64,000 bases of DNA from Nitrospina sp. (lineage in GTDB: Bacteria; Nitrospinota; Nitrospinia; Nitrospinales; VA-1), in contig JABHTG010000037.1 of assembly GCA_018697205.1 (NCBI GenBank), positions 30,283 to 94,282 on the forward strand. Direction: 5' to 3'. Under the pieces are notes generated by a model. That model was given only the letters and a program-made list of their open reading frames with translations, was not told the origin of the DNA and did not search any database. Shown piece by piece: positions 28,815-38,471 of the stretch. Both the position numbers and the translations under genes were made by a program. Within the stretch, counting starts at the first letter, position 1, and each line of letters begins with the position of its first letter.

Positions 28815-29170
28815 TAGTTCCAGTTGCACTCGGCATGATTATTGGTTTTTTGTCATCTGGATCTGGATTGGGGGGTGGGTTTCTAGTTGTCCCATTTCTT
28901 ATTCAGTTAGGAAAAGAAGTAAAAGTTGCTGTTGGTACTTCATTTTTGTTTATTCTCATGGTTGCTATTTCATCTTTATTTGGGCATGCAAAACTGGGTA
29001 ACGTAGACTGGAAGGCAGGTAGCCTTCTTGCAATCGGTGGAATAATTGGGGCACAAGCAGGGCCATTAATTCTAGAAAATATTTCTGATCAAAGCTTTAA
29101 ACGTTTTTTTGCAGTTGTCCTCATTGGAACTGGGGCTTGGTTATTTTATCAGTCTCGTGCGGTCTCATAA
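28811..29170 (+). CDS. Half-size TauE/SafE (TSUP)-family membrane protein
   Basis: GMIIGFLSSGSGLGGGFLVVPFLIQLGKEVKVAVGTSFLFILMVAISSLFGHAKLGNVDWKAGSLLAIGGIIGAQAGP; about 4 TM; ATGA overlap with the symporter gene. Confidence 0.85.
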   Translation: MIVPVALGMIIGFLSSGSGLGGGFLVVPFLIQLGKEVKVAVGTSFLFILMVAISSLFGHAKLGNVDWKAGSLLAIGGIIGAQAGPLILENISDQSFKRFFAVVLIGTGAWLFYQSRAVS

Positions 29171-29184
29171 GATTAAGAGTTAGT

Positions 29185-29604
29185 TTATTCCTTCCGAACT
29201 CCACGCACTAGCCTAACAGCGAAGGGTCCATCGCCAAGCTTATTAATCCAACTCGAACGTCCTTTAACTAGGCTAAACATCATTGCTCGTTCCCCATTTA
29301 CAGTGTCGGTCCAGGAGCAATCAGCGCCACCTTGTTCAAAGATTTTGTGGATGTGAATTTCATTTTTACCAAAATCTCGATTACTAAAACTTTTGTCGAA
29401 TATTGTTTTTATATCTTCGAGTTTTGGAATCCTCCAGTCATTGTACCCTCCCACTTTTGTTTCATTTTGCTCTTTTGCTAATTTTTGTGATTTTTCTAGA
29501 TGCATCCAACGTCCTGTTAGTTGCCTCGAGTCTTTTTTCTGCCATGTTAGGGCGGTTTCTATATCTGTAATGGTACCATCTTGGTTGTCATTGAATCTGG
29601 ACAT
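29185..29604 (-). CDS. DUF1566 (Lcl C-terminal-like) domain protein
   Basis: DNQDGTITDIETALTWQKKD...VGGYNDWRIPKLEDIKTIFD...FAVRLVRG. Confidence 0.85.
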   Translation of the reverse strand: MSRFNDNQDGTITDIETALTWQKKDSRQLTGRWMHLEKSQKLAKEQNETKVGGYNDWRIPKLEDIKTIFDKSFSNRDFGKNEIHIHKIFEQGGADCSWTDTVNGERAMMFSLVKGRSSWINKLGDGPFAVRLVRGVRKE

Positions 29605-29863
29605 TTTACCTCGTGGATATATTAATGATTTATTGAGGGTAATTATAGTAAAGCTTGGATAATTTTACACTATGTAATATTTAGGAAATGATGAGTCATA
29701 ATTTTCGTAATTAGGAGTTAAATAAAATTTAGGGGAGTTAATTCCTTTAATTATATATAAAAAGTGAGGACGATTTCTTGCGACTTCGTGTGATAACTTC
29801 TTAACCAGTGATATGTAAGTTGTTCAAGTTACAAATCAATAGACTATGTGATTTTGATTATTT

Positions 29864-30310
29864 TTATTTATGTTTAAGAAATTCTAAGCCTTGAAACTCA
29901 TACTGTAGTTTTTTTGGAAATTTTATAGAAAAAAAAGTTTTATCGTATGGAGGTTCAAGTGCTTTAGCGATTACCTTTCTCAAGTCGTACGGTGTCTCCT
30001 CACAAGATCGATAAAGGCATAGGTGGACCATTATCCCAATACTTGGCTTACGTTTAAATATTAACCCCAAAATATCTCTGTTATTAAAGAAAAACTGTAA
30101 GACAAAGTCTTCATGCTCGACTTTAAATACTCCTCCTCTGGATAATTTAGTTAAATCAATTTTGCTAGGAACAGTAATAATATCTTCGGCCTGTTGGTTA
30201 AAGGATATTATATCTTGGGAGTAAACGTTATCTGTCAAAGCGAATATTAGATATATTATGACTATGTATATGGCTAAGTATTTAACCTTAGTTGTTTTGA
30301 TAGAAAACAT
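29864..30310 (-). CDS. Hypothetical secreted/membrane-anchored protein
   Basis: N-terminal hydrophobic signal; no recognised family. Confidence 0.5.
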   Translation of the reverse strand: MFSIKTTKVKYLAIYIVIIYLIFALTDNVYSQDIISFNQQAEDIITVPSKIDLTKLSRGGVFKVEHEDFVLQFFFNNRDILGLIFKRKPSIGIMVHLCLYRSCEETPYDLRKVIAKALEPPYDKTFFSIKFPKKLQYEFQGLEFLKHK

Positions 30311-30423
30311 TCGTGTGGTGTGATTGTTATTTGTTATTATTAAAAATTCCGCAAAGTACGGGCTGAAATATTTAGCAAACGTTCGAGAAAGTGTAATTTT
30401 ACAGAGAAAATGCTGCGGAAGGT

Positions 30424-30456
30424 AAAAAAAAGCCGACAGGAAATTCCTGTCGGCTT
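30424..30456 (-). terminator. Rho-independent terminator of the 30488-30967 gene
   Basis: Perfect 11-bp stem aagccgacagg/cctgtcggctt, 5-nt loop, followed on the minus strand by a T tract. Confidence 0.9.
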
Positions 30457-30487
30457 TAGATTTTAAAACTTAGAGAATTAACATAGA

Positions 30488-30967
30488 TTATTGCATTGCA
30501 GGACCAGTAAGAGTTGGATGATACTCTTCACACTGAGCATTGGAAATTACTGGTTCAGATAAGAAACCTTTTCGGTTCTGATTCATTTGAGCACGGTATG
30601 CTCCAGTGGTATTCTCTCCGCCACAGTCACCAGCGACTAAACCCCGAACCTGAGCTTCCTCAACTGTTTTCGCTGCCTTCCATGACTGTTCGGTTTGAGA
30701 CTGACCCCATTGGAAGTCTGCCCCGCCACCGTTTCCAGCGTTGCTTAAGGATCGACCGGCACCAGATCTTATGTTTACCCTGCTTGTAGCGATGCGGTCT
30801 GCGGCACCAATTTGCATCTGAGTTCGAAATACAGGGCCTGAAGTTCTAGCAGACATCAAACTCTGGTCTACTTGTCCATAAGCACCCGGTACCATATCGT
30901 CAGCACTTGCTGTGCCTACCAAGGCCACCAACCCTAACGCTAGTGTAATTCCTATTAACTTTCTCAT
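30488..30967 (-). CDS. Small secreted protein, twin paralog A (unknown family)
   Basis: Signal peptide MRKLIGITLALGLVALVGTASA; GRSLSNAGNGGGADFQWGQSQ...YRAQMNQNRKGF shared with 31505-31978. Confidence 0.85.
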   Translation of the reverse strand: MRKLIGITLALGLVALVGTASADDMVPGAYGQVDQSLMSARTSGPVFRTQMQIGAADRIATSRVNIRSGAGRSLSNAGNGGGADFQWGQSQTEQSWKAAKTVEEAQVRGLVAGDCGGENTTGAYRAQMNQNRKGFLSEPVISNAQCEEYHPTLTGPAMQ

Positions 30968-31441
30968 TCTTAAGCCTCCCCTAAAAATGATTACTAATTA
31001 GCTAAGTACACGAAAAGTTTATAAAATAATACAACTTAATTAGTACCAAGCCTTTTCCACCCATTCATCAGATATATTCTGATGTATTTGTGATTTTTAA
31101 GCCGTGGCTTACTAGTAAAAGGCCACGAAACTAAGTATTTATGAGTAAAATTTATAGGCAAAAGAGGTAATTGTCAATAGATAAAATGCTTATATTTTGT
31201 AGGAATTATGCTTAATTTTTTTAAGGATGGAAAAAACTGTTAAATTGCATGGTTATTGAAAGTATATAGTCCCAAAAGGAGTTAGAGTATATATATGTTG
31301 GTGAGTATTTTTAGATGTTGGCATGTATATTGGAAGGAATTTGGGAGGGAGTTTGCTCAGTCTTATAAAAAGTTTCAAGTGGTGCCAGCTAAAAGCAAAT
31401 ATAATAAAGTGTTTTGCTATATATAATATTTGAATAAAAAA

Positions 31442-31473
31442 AAGCCGATGGGAACGGCTTGCCCCATCGGCTT
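31442..31473 (-). terminator. Rho-independent terminator of the 31505-31978 gene
   Basis: 11-bp stem aagccgatggg/cccatcggctt, 10-nt loop; T tract on the minus strand. Confidence 0.88.
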
Positions 31474-31504
31474 AATTCAATAGGATATTTCAGATAATCA
31501 ACTC

Positions 31505-31978
31505 TTACTGAAGAGTTTTATGGTTCTCGTGACACTGAGATTGTGGTACTAAAGGCTCTGTCATGAAACCTTTTCGGTTCTGATTCATTTGAGCACGGTA
31601 TTTCCCATCAGAGTTATCACCTTGACAGTCTGATGCAGTTATACCATGCGCCATAGCTTCTTCGTAGGTCTTAGCTGCTTTCCAAGAATTCTCTTGTTGA
31701 GACGAGCCCCACTGGAAGTCTGCTCCACCACCGTTACCAGAGTTACTCAATGAACGACCTGCACCAGATCTTTGATTTATATAGTTTGCATGTGCTCGGT
31801 CATTTGCGCCAATTTGTACCTGGGTGCGGAATGCCGTTCCTGAAGTTTTGCCAATATTCATTACTTGAGAAGCAGATAAATTTGTATATGCGCCTGGACG
31901 TACGTCATCAGCACTAGCGTTCATTGCGCTGAAGCTCAATAATAAAGATGCTGCTAGAATCGTCATCACTCTTTTCAT
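31505..31978 (-). CDS. Small secreted protein, twin paralog B (unknown family)
   Basis: Signal peptide MKRVMTILAASLLLSFSAMNASA; conserved GAGRSLSNSGNGGGADFQWGSSQ, SWKAAKT, YRAQMNQNRKGF, CX30C. Confidence 0.85.
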   Translation of the reverse strand: MKRVMTILAASLLLSFSAMNASADDVRPGAYTNLSASQVMNIGKTSGTAFRTQVQIGANDRAHANYINQRSGAGRSLSNSGNGGGADFQWGSSQQENSWKAAKTYEEAMAHGITASDCQGDNSDGKYRAQMNQNRKGFMTEPLVPQSQCHENHKTLQ

Positions 31979-32321
31979 AATATAAAGTCCCCTTAAAGTT
32001 TGGTTGAGGTCTAAACTAATAGAATACTAACAACTTGACTTTATTTAATGTATAGGTGTAATTCTGATTTTTTAATAAACATTATTCTTATAGATGCTAG
32101 GGGTTTTCTTATATTTTATTTAATTTATTGAATTATGTTGATTGGTAGTAAAATTTATTAATTTTTTTATAGTTTTATTTTATTGTAAAAAAATTCTTAC
32201 TTTAAACTTTAGTATTTTGATTGATGTATCTTAAGAAATTTATATGTAATTTTTTTTTAGGTTGGTTTATAATTCTATTTATCAACGATTTTTTCTTCAC
32301 AAACCACTTATTTGAGCTTGG

Positions 32322-32708
32322 GTGATGACTATTCAAAATAAATTTTTTTCGGTAGAAGAGGCCAACGCATTTATTCCTAAACTACTGATTGATATTCCAA
32401 AAATTCAAGAATTGATGAAAAGTTTAGTTAGCCAATTCCCGGACGTAAGTAAAGCAAGGGAAAAAGCCCAACTAAATGGTGGGAGCTTGCAGGGAGCTGA
32501 TTACATTAACTGTGTCCTGCAAATCAACTACTTAACTGAAGAGCTTGAAAATAAGGGTTGTATTTTAAAAGGTATTGAGCACGGCCTCGTAGATTTTCCT
32601 TCCTTAAGAGGTGGAAAAGAGGTTTATCTTTGTTGGAAAAATCCGGAAAAAAGGATTGAATATTGGCATGATATTTTGTCAGGTTTTAGTGGACGGCAAA
32701 GAATATGA
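32322..32708 (+). CDS. DUF2203-family protein
   Basis: KFFSVEEANAFIPKLLIDIPKIQ...KGIEHGLVDFPSLRGGKEVYLCWKNPEKRIEYWHDI. Confidence 0.85.
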   Translation: MMTIQNKFFSVEEANAFIPKLLIDIPKIQELMKSLVSQFPDVSKAREKAQLNGGSLQGADYINCVLQINYLTEELENKGCILKGIEHGLVDFPSLRGGKEVYLCWKNPEKRIEYWHDILSGFSGRQRI

Positions 32709-32710
32709 TC

Positions 32711-33496
32711 TTATTTTTTTTGGTTAGCTGCTCCTCGGATCATTTTTTTAACAGCTTTAACAATTTTTGGATTACCTGATATAGCGTTTCCCATATTAAT
32801 TTCCCCCTTAGTACCAGTAAAGTTGGCAAACTCCCCTCCTGCTTCTTGGACTATAATTTTGCATGGGGCAAAATCCCAAATGTAGGCCCATGGGTCGACC
32901 ATTACATCAATTGCGCCTCTAATTGCCATCAGGTGGCCAAATGCATCAGGGTAGGTTCGGACAATTTCTGCTTCGCGATGAAGCTTATTGTACAAATTGA
33001 TGCACTTTTTTTCCTTAAAGCAATATTTGTCACCTGTACCGACAAAAGCTCCTTTTAAAATATTGTGACTAGAAACATGAAGACGTTGGTTTCCTGAAAA
33101 TGCCCCCTTTCCTTTAATTGCCCAGGCAGTCTCATTCAATGCTGGTAAAGCTATAATTCCCATCACAGGATCACCTTTGTGTAGCAGTGATATGAGAGTT
33201 GCAAATAAAGGTAAACCACGTATGAAAGAACGTGTTCCGTCTATAGGGTCAATCGTCCATACCCATTCTGATTTTGGGTTTTCCCCGCCAAACTCTTCAC
33301 CAAGAATTCCATGGTTAGGATAGGCTTTAGATATTTTTTTTCTTAGAATCTCTTCTACTTTTAGATCCGCAATGGTAACAGGACTCAGATCTGACTTGGA
33401 TTCGACTTTAATATCGGTGCGAAACCAGCGAATGGCTTCTTTGCTTGAAATTTTTAAAAATGATAAAGCCGCGTTTTTAGCTTCTAGCAAGTCCAT
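32711..33496 (-). CDS. Inositol monophosphatase-family phosphatase (HisN-like)
   Basis: GILGEEFGGENPKSEWVWTIDPIDGTRSFIRGLPLFATLISLL...DPWAYIWDFAPCKIIVQEAGG. Confidence 0.9.
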   Translation of the reverse strand: MDLLEAKNAALSFLKISSKEAIRWFRTDIKVESKSDLSPVTIADLKVEEILRKKISKAYPNHGILGEEFGGENPKSEWVWTIDPIDGTRSFIRGLPLFATLISLLHKGDPVMGIIALPALNETAWAIKGKGAFSGNQRLHVSSHNILKGAFVGTGDKYCFKEKKCINLYNKLHREAEIVRTYPDAFGHLMAIRGAIDVMVDPWAYIWDFAPCKIIVQEAGGEFANFTGTKGEINMGNAISGNPKIVKAVKKMIRGAANQKK

Positions 33497-33633
33497 TTTT
33501 AGGCCTCTATATTTTTTGATGGTTATTTTAGTTTGTGTATTGACAGATATATTTTGTTCATTTGTTGTATATTATTAAGATTGCAAATAAAATCTTTTAA
33601 AATATAATTGCGATATAAATCTATAGAAAATGT

Positions 33634-34539
33634 GTGTTTATGAAAGATACAAAATTAATGTTAGCTGTCATAGGTTGTTTTGCTATTGCGGTTTTGTTTA
33701 TTCTCGTGATTGTTTGGGAGATTAAAAAGTCTATTGACTACGGGCAGAAGGTACGCCAATTATCTGCAAACGTGACCACGACTGTAGTGGATGATAACAG
33801 AGATTTTAGTATCTACGAATCAATTGTTGGCACTGACGAGCGAGAAATGATTTTGATTCCCGAAGGCGTCTTCACTAGGGGATCAGAGGCTGGAGGTTTT
33901 GATGAAAAACCAGAGCAGGAAATTTACTTGGATGCATTTTATGTAGATAAATATGAGGTTACTGTAAAGGCTTATAATGTTTTTCGAAAAAATGCGAATT
34001 ATGTTAAGCCATCTTTTCCTTTTTTGCAGGGTGACGATAAAATTCTTGAAACGCCCACTTTTCCAGTAGTAGGAGTTTCTTGGTACGATTCTGTTAATTA
34101 TTGTAAATGGGCAGGTAAAAGACTTCTAACGGAAGCTGAATGGGAAAAAGCTGCTAGGGGAACACATGGCCTTAAGTATCCTTGGTCGAATAAATTTCTC
34201 GAGAAACGCTCTAACTTAGCAGGTAAGGCGGATGGATTTGAGTTTATGGCACCAGTTGGTAGTTTTCCTATGGGTAGGAGTGTGTATGGTGTTCATGACA
34301 TGTCAGGTAATGTTTCAGAGTGGGTACTAGATCTTTACGATCAGTTTTATTACCAATTGGCGCCAATGATGAATCCAATTGGCCCTGAGAAAGGAAAAAA
34401 CAGAGTCTATCGCGGTGGGTCTTGGGACTCAAGATCTGTAGATATTCGTACGGCAAAACGTTTTGCCGCAACTGAGGGAAGAAAAGACGCTGTCCTAGGG
34501 TTTCGTTGCGGTTTACTCAAAGCTGATTTGAAAGAATAA
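33634..34539 (+). CDS. SUMF1/formylglycine-generating-enzyme-like domain protein, membrane anchored
   Basis: N-terminal TM; MILIPEGVFTRGSEAGGFDEKPEQEIYLDAFYVDKYEVT...RLLTEAEWEKAARG...VYRGGSWDSR...GFRCG. Confidence 0.88.
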   Translation: MFMKDTKLMLAVIGCFAIAVLFILVIVWEIKKSIDYGQKVRQLSANVTTTVVDDNRDFSIYESIVGTDEREMILIPEGVFTRGSEAGGFDEKPEQEIYLDAFYVDKYEVTVKAYNVFRKNANYVKPSFPFLQGDDKILETPTFPVVGVSWYDSVNYCKWAGKRLLTEAEWEKAARGTHGLKYPWSNKFLEKRSNLAGKADGFEFMAPVGSFPMGRSVYGVHDMSGNVSEWVLDLYDQFYYQLAPMMNPIGPEKGKNRVYRGGSWDSRSVDIRTAKRFAATEGRKDAVLGFRCGLLKADLKE

Positions 34540-34631
34540 ATGAAATTAATAATGATTTGGTAGTTAGTGTTCGATTGCCTTCGTTGCATAGACCCCTTAA
34601 TTAAAAAGTTTTATAAACTAGGCGGATCTCC

Positions 34632-37600
34632 TTGAATCTTCAAGCCAGGTTCTGGATATTAATTTTCTTTTTTTTCTCAGGTGCTACAGGACTTATCTAC
34701 GAAGTTGTGTGGACAAGGCTTTTAACGCGTGTCATGGGGAATACCCATTATTCCATAGCTACAGTCTTGACAATTTTTATGTCAGGTTTAGCTCTGGGTA
34801 GCTATTTAGGCGGGCGCTGGATTGATAGAAGAAAAAATACTCTGTTTTTTTATGCAGTGCTAGAGGGAACTCTTGGTATTTATTGTTTGTTTATCCCGTT
34901 TATTATTGACAGTGCTTTTCCTTTATTTGAGTGGATTTACCAATCTCAAACCGAATCATATACCAACGCAAGTTTGTTTCGATTTTTAATTTGCGGGTCG
35001 ATCCTTCTCATCCCAACCTCCTTGATGGGAGCGACACTCCCCATTTTAAGTAAGTATATATCGCGTAATCCAGCCTTTATAGGTCGAGATGTGGGGAATT
35101 TATATTCATTTAATACTTTCGGCGCAGTTTTTGGGGCTTTATCTAGTGCATTTATATTTATGCGAATATGGGGAATTCTTTATACGATTTGGTTTGCCGC
35201 TGCCTTAAATATTGTGATTGCCATTGCCGTCTACTTTTTATTTTGTAAGGACGAGGACCTGAAGAAAGATGACCTGAAGAAAGATGACCTAGGTCCAACA
35301 AAAAGGTTACCAGAGGTGCCGTCATTACATTCTAATACAGTTTTTATTTTATTGGCATTTGGTTTTTCTGGTTGGTGTGCATTAACATATCAGGTTGCAT
35401 GGAATCGCATATTATCGCTCCTTTTAGGCTCATCCATTTACGCATTCAGCCTTATTCTGACAACTTTTATTCTTGGGCTTGCTTTGGGAACAATGGTGTT
35501 TTCCCATATGGTTAACAAGTTTAAGAATCCACTAGAAGTTTTCGGATTTCTTCAAATGGGAATAGGTATATCGGCTTTGGCTATAATCCCGCTATTCGAA
35601 AAAATTCCTTTTATAAATCGTTGGGTTTATCAAAATTTAAGTATGGAATTTGTAACCATACAGTGGTCCGTTTTTCTAGTAATGTTTTGTTTTTTATTTA
35701 TACCTACATTTTTTATGGGTGGCCAATTCCCTATAGTTATTCGGCTTGTAGTTCTTAAACTAGGTGTAGTAGGGCATTCGATTGGGAAAGTTTACGCTTC
35801 TAATACCATCGGCACTATTGTCGGTTCATTTTTAGCGGGCTTTGTGCTCATCCCATGGATTGGTGTTCAAAACACAATTCTTGTTGCTATAGGGATGAAT
35901 TTATTTATTGGCGCTGCTTTGCTGTTGTTTTCTACTAGTTTTTCTCTAAATAGTAAAATCTACGCATTACCAGCGATTTTAATTCTTTGTTTTTTTTATG
36001 GGCGATCATTAGACGCATGGGATAAATCCATTATCTCAAGTGGTTCTTATATGCCTTATCGTATTGGCGATTTAAGTGAGGCAGAAAAAAAAATAAATAA
36101 AATTTTATTTTTTAAGGAGGGGACACACACAACTGTTACGACTGAACTCTCGGTATCAGGAAATATTTTTTTGCGAGTTAATGGCAAGACTGATGCTTCT
36201 TTAGCTATGGATATGCGAACACAATTACTTTCTGGCTACCTTCCCATGTTCTTACACAATAGACCTGAATCAGTATTGGTTATAGGGCAAGGTAGTGGTA
36301 TTACTCTGGGTGCAGTAGAGCAGTTTTCAATAAAGTCTGTGGACCTTGTTGAAATATCTTCAGCAGTTATTGAGGGGTCCAGGTTTTTTGATTCTTTTAA
36401 TCATAATGCTTTGAATGACCAGAGACTTAAAGTAATTCTTGCTGATGGAAGAAATCACGTGGCTTTGGCAGATAAAAAATATGATGTGATTATTTCTGAG
36501 CCTTCGAATCCTTGGATATCAGGCGTTGGTGCACTATTTACGGATGATTTCTTTAAATTGATGAAAAAACGACTTAATCGAGGTGGAGTGGCTTGTATAT
36601 GGGTTCACACGAATATGAGTCCAATGAGCTTTAAATCAGTTGCGCGCACTTTTTCTGAAAACTTCAATAAGGTAACGATGTGGGAATCGATCGTTGGTGA
36701 TGATTATTTGCTCATTGGATCTGATTCTGAATATAAACTCTCTTATACTGAGATTGATACGCTCTTATCAGATGAGGTTCGCGGTAAGGATCTTTTTAAG
36801 ATAGGCATTTCAAATGTGAGAGACTTAATGAGTTTATTAATTATGAATAGGGAAGGGCTGCTTCGATTTAGCAAGGGAGCACCAATTCATACTGATGATA
36901 ATTCACTTTTAGAGTTTAAGGCTCCTCAGTATATATACAAGGATGAAAGGGATGTTCTTGTTCGTCAGTTAACTCCATTTGTTCAGTTAGATGAGTCGAT
37001 TTTAGACTTTGGTCAATTGAAAGAATCTAAACGCCAAATTGCGTTGAAAGAAATCCAAGCAACAGAGCGATCTGAGAGCCAGATTTCCGAAATAAAGCGC
37101 AGAAACAGAATTGATGGTTTTCTCGGTCAAGCAAAAGAAGCTTATAAATTAGGCGATGCGGATCGGGCAATTGGTATTTATAGGAAAACACTTGAGCAGG
37201 ACCCAGAGAATGTGCTTGCTTGGCTAAATATGGGAAATATTTTAAAGGGTCAGAAACATTTCGAAGCGGCGGAGATTGCCTACCAAAAGACTTTGGAAAT
37301 CAACCCATTTTATCTGTATGGGAATATAGCTTTGGCACAATTATATTTAGCGTCGAATGCTCCTGAGAAAGCTTTGAATATGTTAAGATCTGTTCGTAAA
37401 TGGCATAATTTTGACAGCGAAATTAGCCTTTATATGGGGTTAGTTTTTGCTTTTCAGAAAAACACAGATCTTGCAATAAGAGAATTTCAAAATGCTATCA
37501 GAATAGATCCAGAGTTTGATTTGCCGTATTATTATATGGGAATTCAATACTTCAATTCTCATCCAAATCTTTCAAAAAAAAATCTAAAAAAGTTTTTAAT

Positions 37601-37670
37601 GTTATCGTCTAAAAAATCAGAAAATAAAAATTTAGTTTTCAAAGCTCGGCAGTTGTTGGGAAAAGTTTAG
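34632..37670 (+). CDS. Polytopic membrane protein fused to spermidine-synthase-like methyltransferase fold and C-terminal TPRs
   Basis: Multiple TM (GATGLIYEVVWTRLLTRVMGNTHYSIATVLTIFMSGLALGSYLGG), ADGRNHVALADKKYDVIISEPSNPWISGVGALFTDDFF, C-terminal TPR; TTG start. Confidence 0.87.
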   Translation: MNLQARFWILIFFFFSGATGLIYEVVWTRLLTRVMGNTHYSIATVLTIFMSGLALGSYLGGRWIDRRKNTLFFYAVLEGTLGIYCLFIPFIIDSAFPLFEWIYQSQTESYTNASLFRFLICGSILLIPTSLMGATLPILSKYISRNPAFIGRDVGNLYSFNTFGAVFGALSSAFIFMRIWGILYTIWFAAALNIVIAIAVYFLFCKDEDLKKDDLKKDDLGPTKRLPEVPSLHSNTVFILLAFGFSGWCALTYQVAWNRILSLLLGSSIYAFSLILTTFILGLALGTMVFSHMVNKFKNPLEVFGFLQMGIGISALAIIPLFEKIPFINRWVYQNLSMEFVTIQWSVFLVMFCFLFIPTFFMGGQFPIVIRLVVLKLGVVGHSIGKVYASNTIGTIVGSFLAGFVLIPWIGVQNTILVAIGMNLFIGAALLLFSTSFSLNSKIYALPAILILCFFYGRSLDAWDKSIISSGSYMPYRIGDLSEAEKKINKILFFKEGTHTTVTTELSVSGNIFLRVNGKTDASLAMDMRTQLLSGYLPMFLHNRPESVLVIGQGSGITLGAVEQFSIKSVDLVEISSAVIEGSRFFDSFNHNALNDQRLKVILADGRNHVALADKKYDVIISEPSNPWISGVGALFTDDFFKLMKKRLNRGGVACIWVHTNMSPMSFKSVARTFSENFNKVTMWESIVGDDYLLIGSDSEYKLSYTEIDTLLSDEVRGKDLFKIGISNVRDLMSLLIMNREGLLRFSKGAPIHTDDNSLLEFKAPQYIYKDERDVLVRQLTPFVQLDESILDFGQLKESKRQIALKEIQATERSESQISEIKRRNRIDGFLGQAKEAYKLGDADRAIGIYRKTLEQDPENVLAWLNMGNILKGQKHFEAAEIAYQKTLEINPFYLYGNIALAQLYLASNAPEKALNMLRSVRKWHNFDSEISLYMGLVFAFQKNTDLAIREFQNAIRIDPEFDLPYYYMGIQYFNSHPNLSKKNLKKFLMLSSKKSENKNLVFKARQLLGKV
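35256..35290 (+). repeat. In-frame 15-bp tandem repeat (about 2.3 copies)
   Basis: gacctgaagaaagat gacctgaagaaagat gacct, encoding DLKKDDLKKDDL in a loop between TM blocks. Confidence 0.9.
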
Positions 37671-37712
37671 TTATTTGATAGGTTAGGGTAATTTTATTAA
37701 AAAATAATTTGT

Positions 37713-38471
37713 GTGAGTTATATGCCTCGTAAGATAAAGTTGTTATGGATTTCGTGTATTCTAATAGTTTTTTTTAGTTTTATTTATTTTTCTATTCAAG
37801 AAGGTTTTAAAACTCATCAGGGTAAAGAAGAGGCAAGAATTAAGCAAGAATTCCGCATCAAGAAAAAACAGAAGAGGCTAAAGGAGATTGATAATAGACA
37901 GACCTTTAAAGTTGATCCTATAAAAAAAATTAAAGAGCTGAATGCTCTTGGTAAATATGAGGATGCTGTTAGATACTCAGAGGGTGCTGCTTTGCTTAAT
38001 CCAAACCATGCCAAAATATATACATGGTGGGGAATTTCATTGGTAAAGTATGGGCAGAGGGAAGAGGCTAAAGATAAATTTGTGAAAGCGACTAGCCTTG
38101 ATGCTAGCTATCCCAAAACCTACCTTTACTGGGGCCTTACTTTGGCTATGGATGGAAACCCAAAGGCTGCTATAAAAAAATATGAAAAAGTTATAGAGTT
38201 GGACCCAGAAAATAGCAATGCATATGCATATTTGGGAGCTGCTTTAGAGCAATTAGGTGAACACTCAGAAGCTGTAAAAAAAATGGAGCGCGCCCTAGAA
38301 ATCATGCCAAATAACTCTAGTGTTTTTAGTGTTTTAATAGCTGCCTTGAGTAATCAAAAAAAGTATAATGAGGCTTGGGGCGTTGTTAAAAAGGCGAAAA
38401 ATGCAAATGTAACGATTCCCGAAAAAGTATTGAGTAAATTAAATAAAGCTTTCCCTAAACCAGCCGACTAG
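37713..38471 (+). CDS. TPR-repeat protein with N-terminal TM anchor
   Basis: ALLNPNHAKIYTWWGISLVKYGQREEAKDKFVKATSLD...NSNAYAYLGAALEQLGEHSEAVKKMERALEI. Confidence 0.85.
   Translation: MSYMPRKIKLLWISCILIVFFSFIYFSIQEGFKTHQGKEEARIKQEFRIKKKQKRLKEIDNRQTFKVDPIKKIKELNALGKYEDAVRYSEGAALLNPNHAKIYTWWGISLVKYGQREEAKDKFVKATSLDASYPKTYLYWGLTLAMDGNPKAAIKKYEKVIELDPENSNAYAYLGAALEQLGEHSEAVKKMERALEIMPNNSSVFSVLIAALSNQKKYNEAWGVVKKAKNANVTIPEKVLSKLNKAFPKPAD

Noticed and set aside
30514-30789. 91-aa plus-strand ORF opposite twin paralog A
   Set aside because: Antisense to a signal-peptide-bearing gene with its own terminator; the paralog supports the minus-strand frame.
30563-31601. 37-bp identical blocks as mobile-element or CRISPR-type direct repeats
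   Set aside because: They encode the same YRAQMNQNRKGF segment in paralogous genes, so duplication with conservation explains them.
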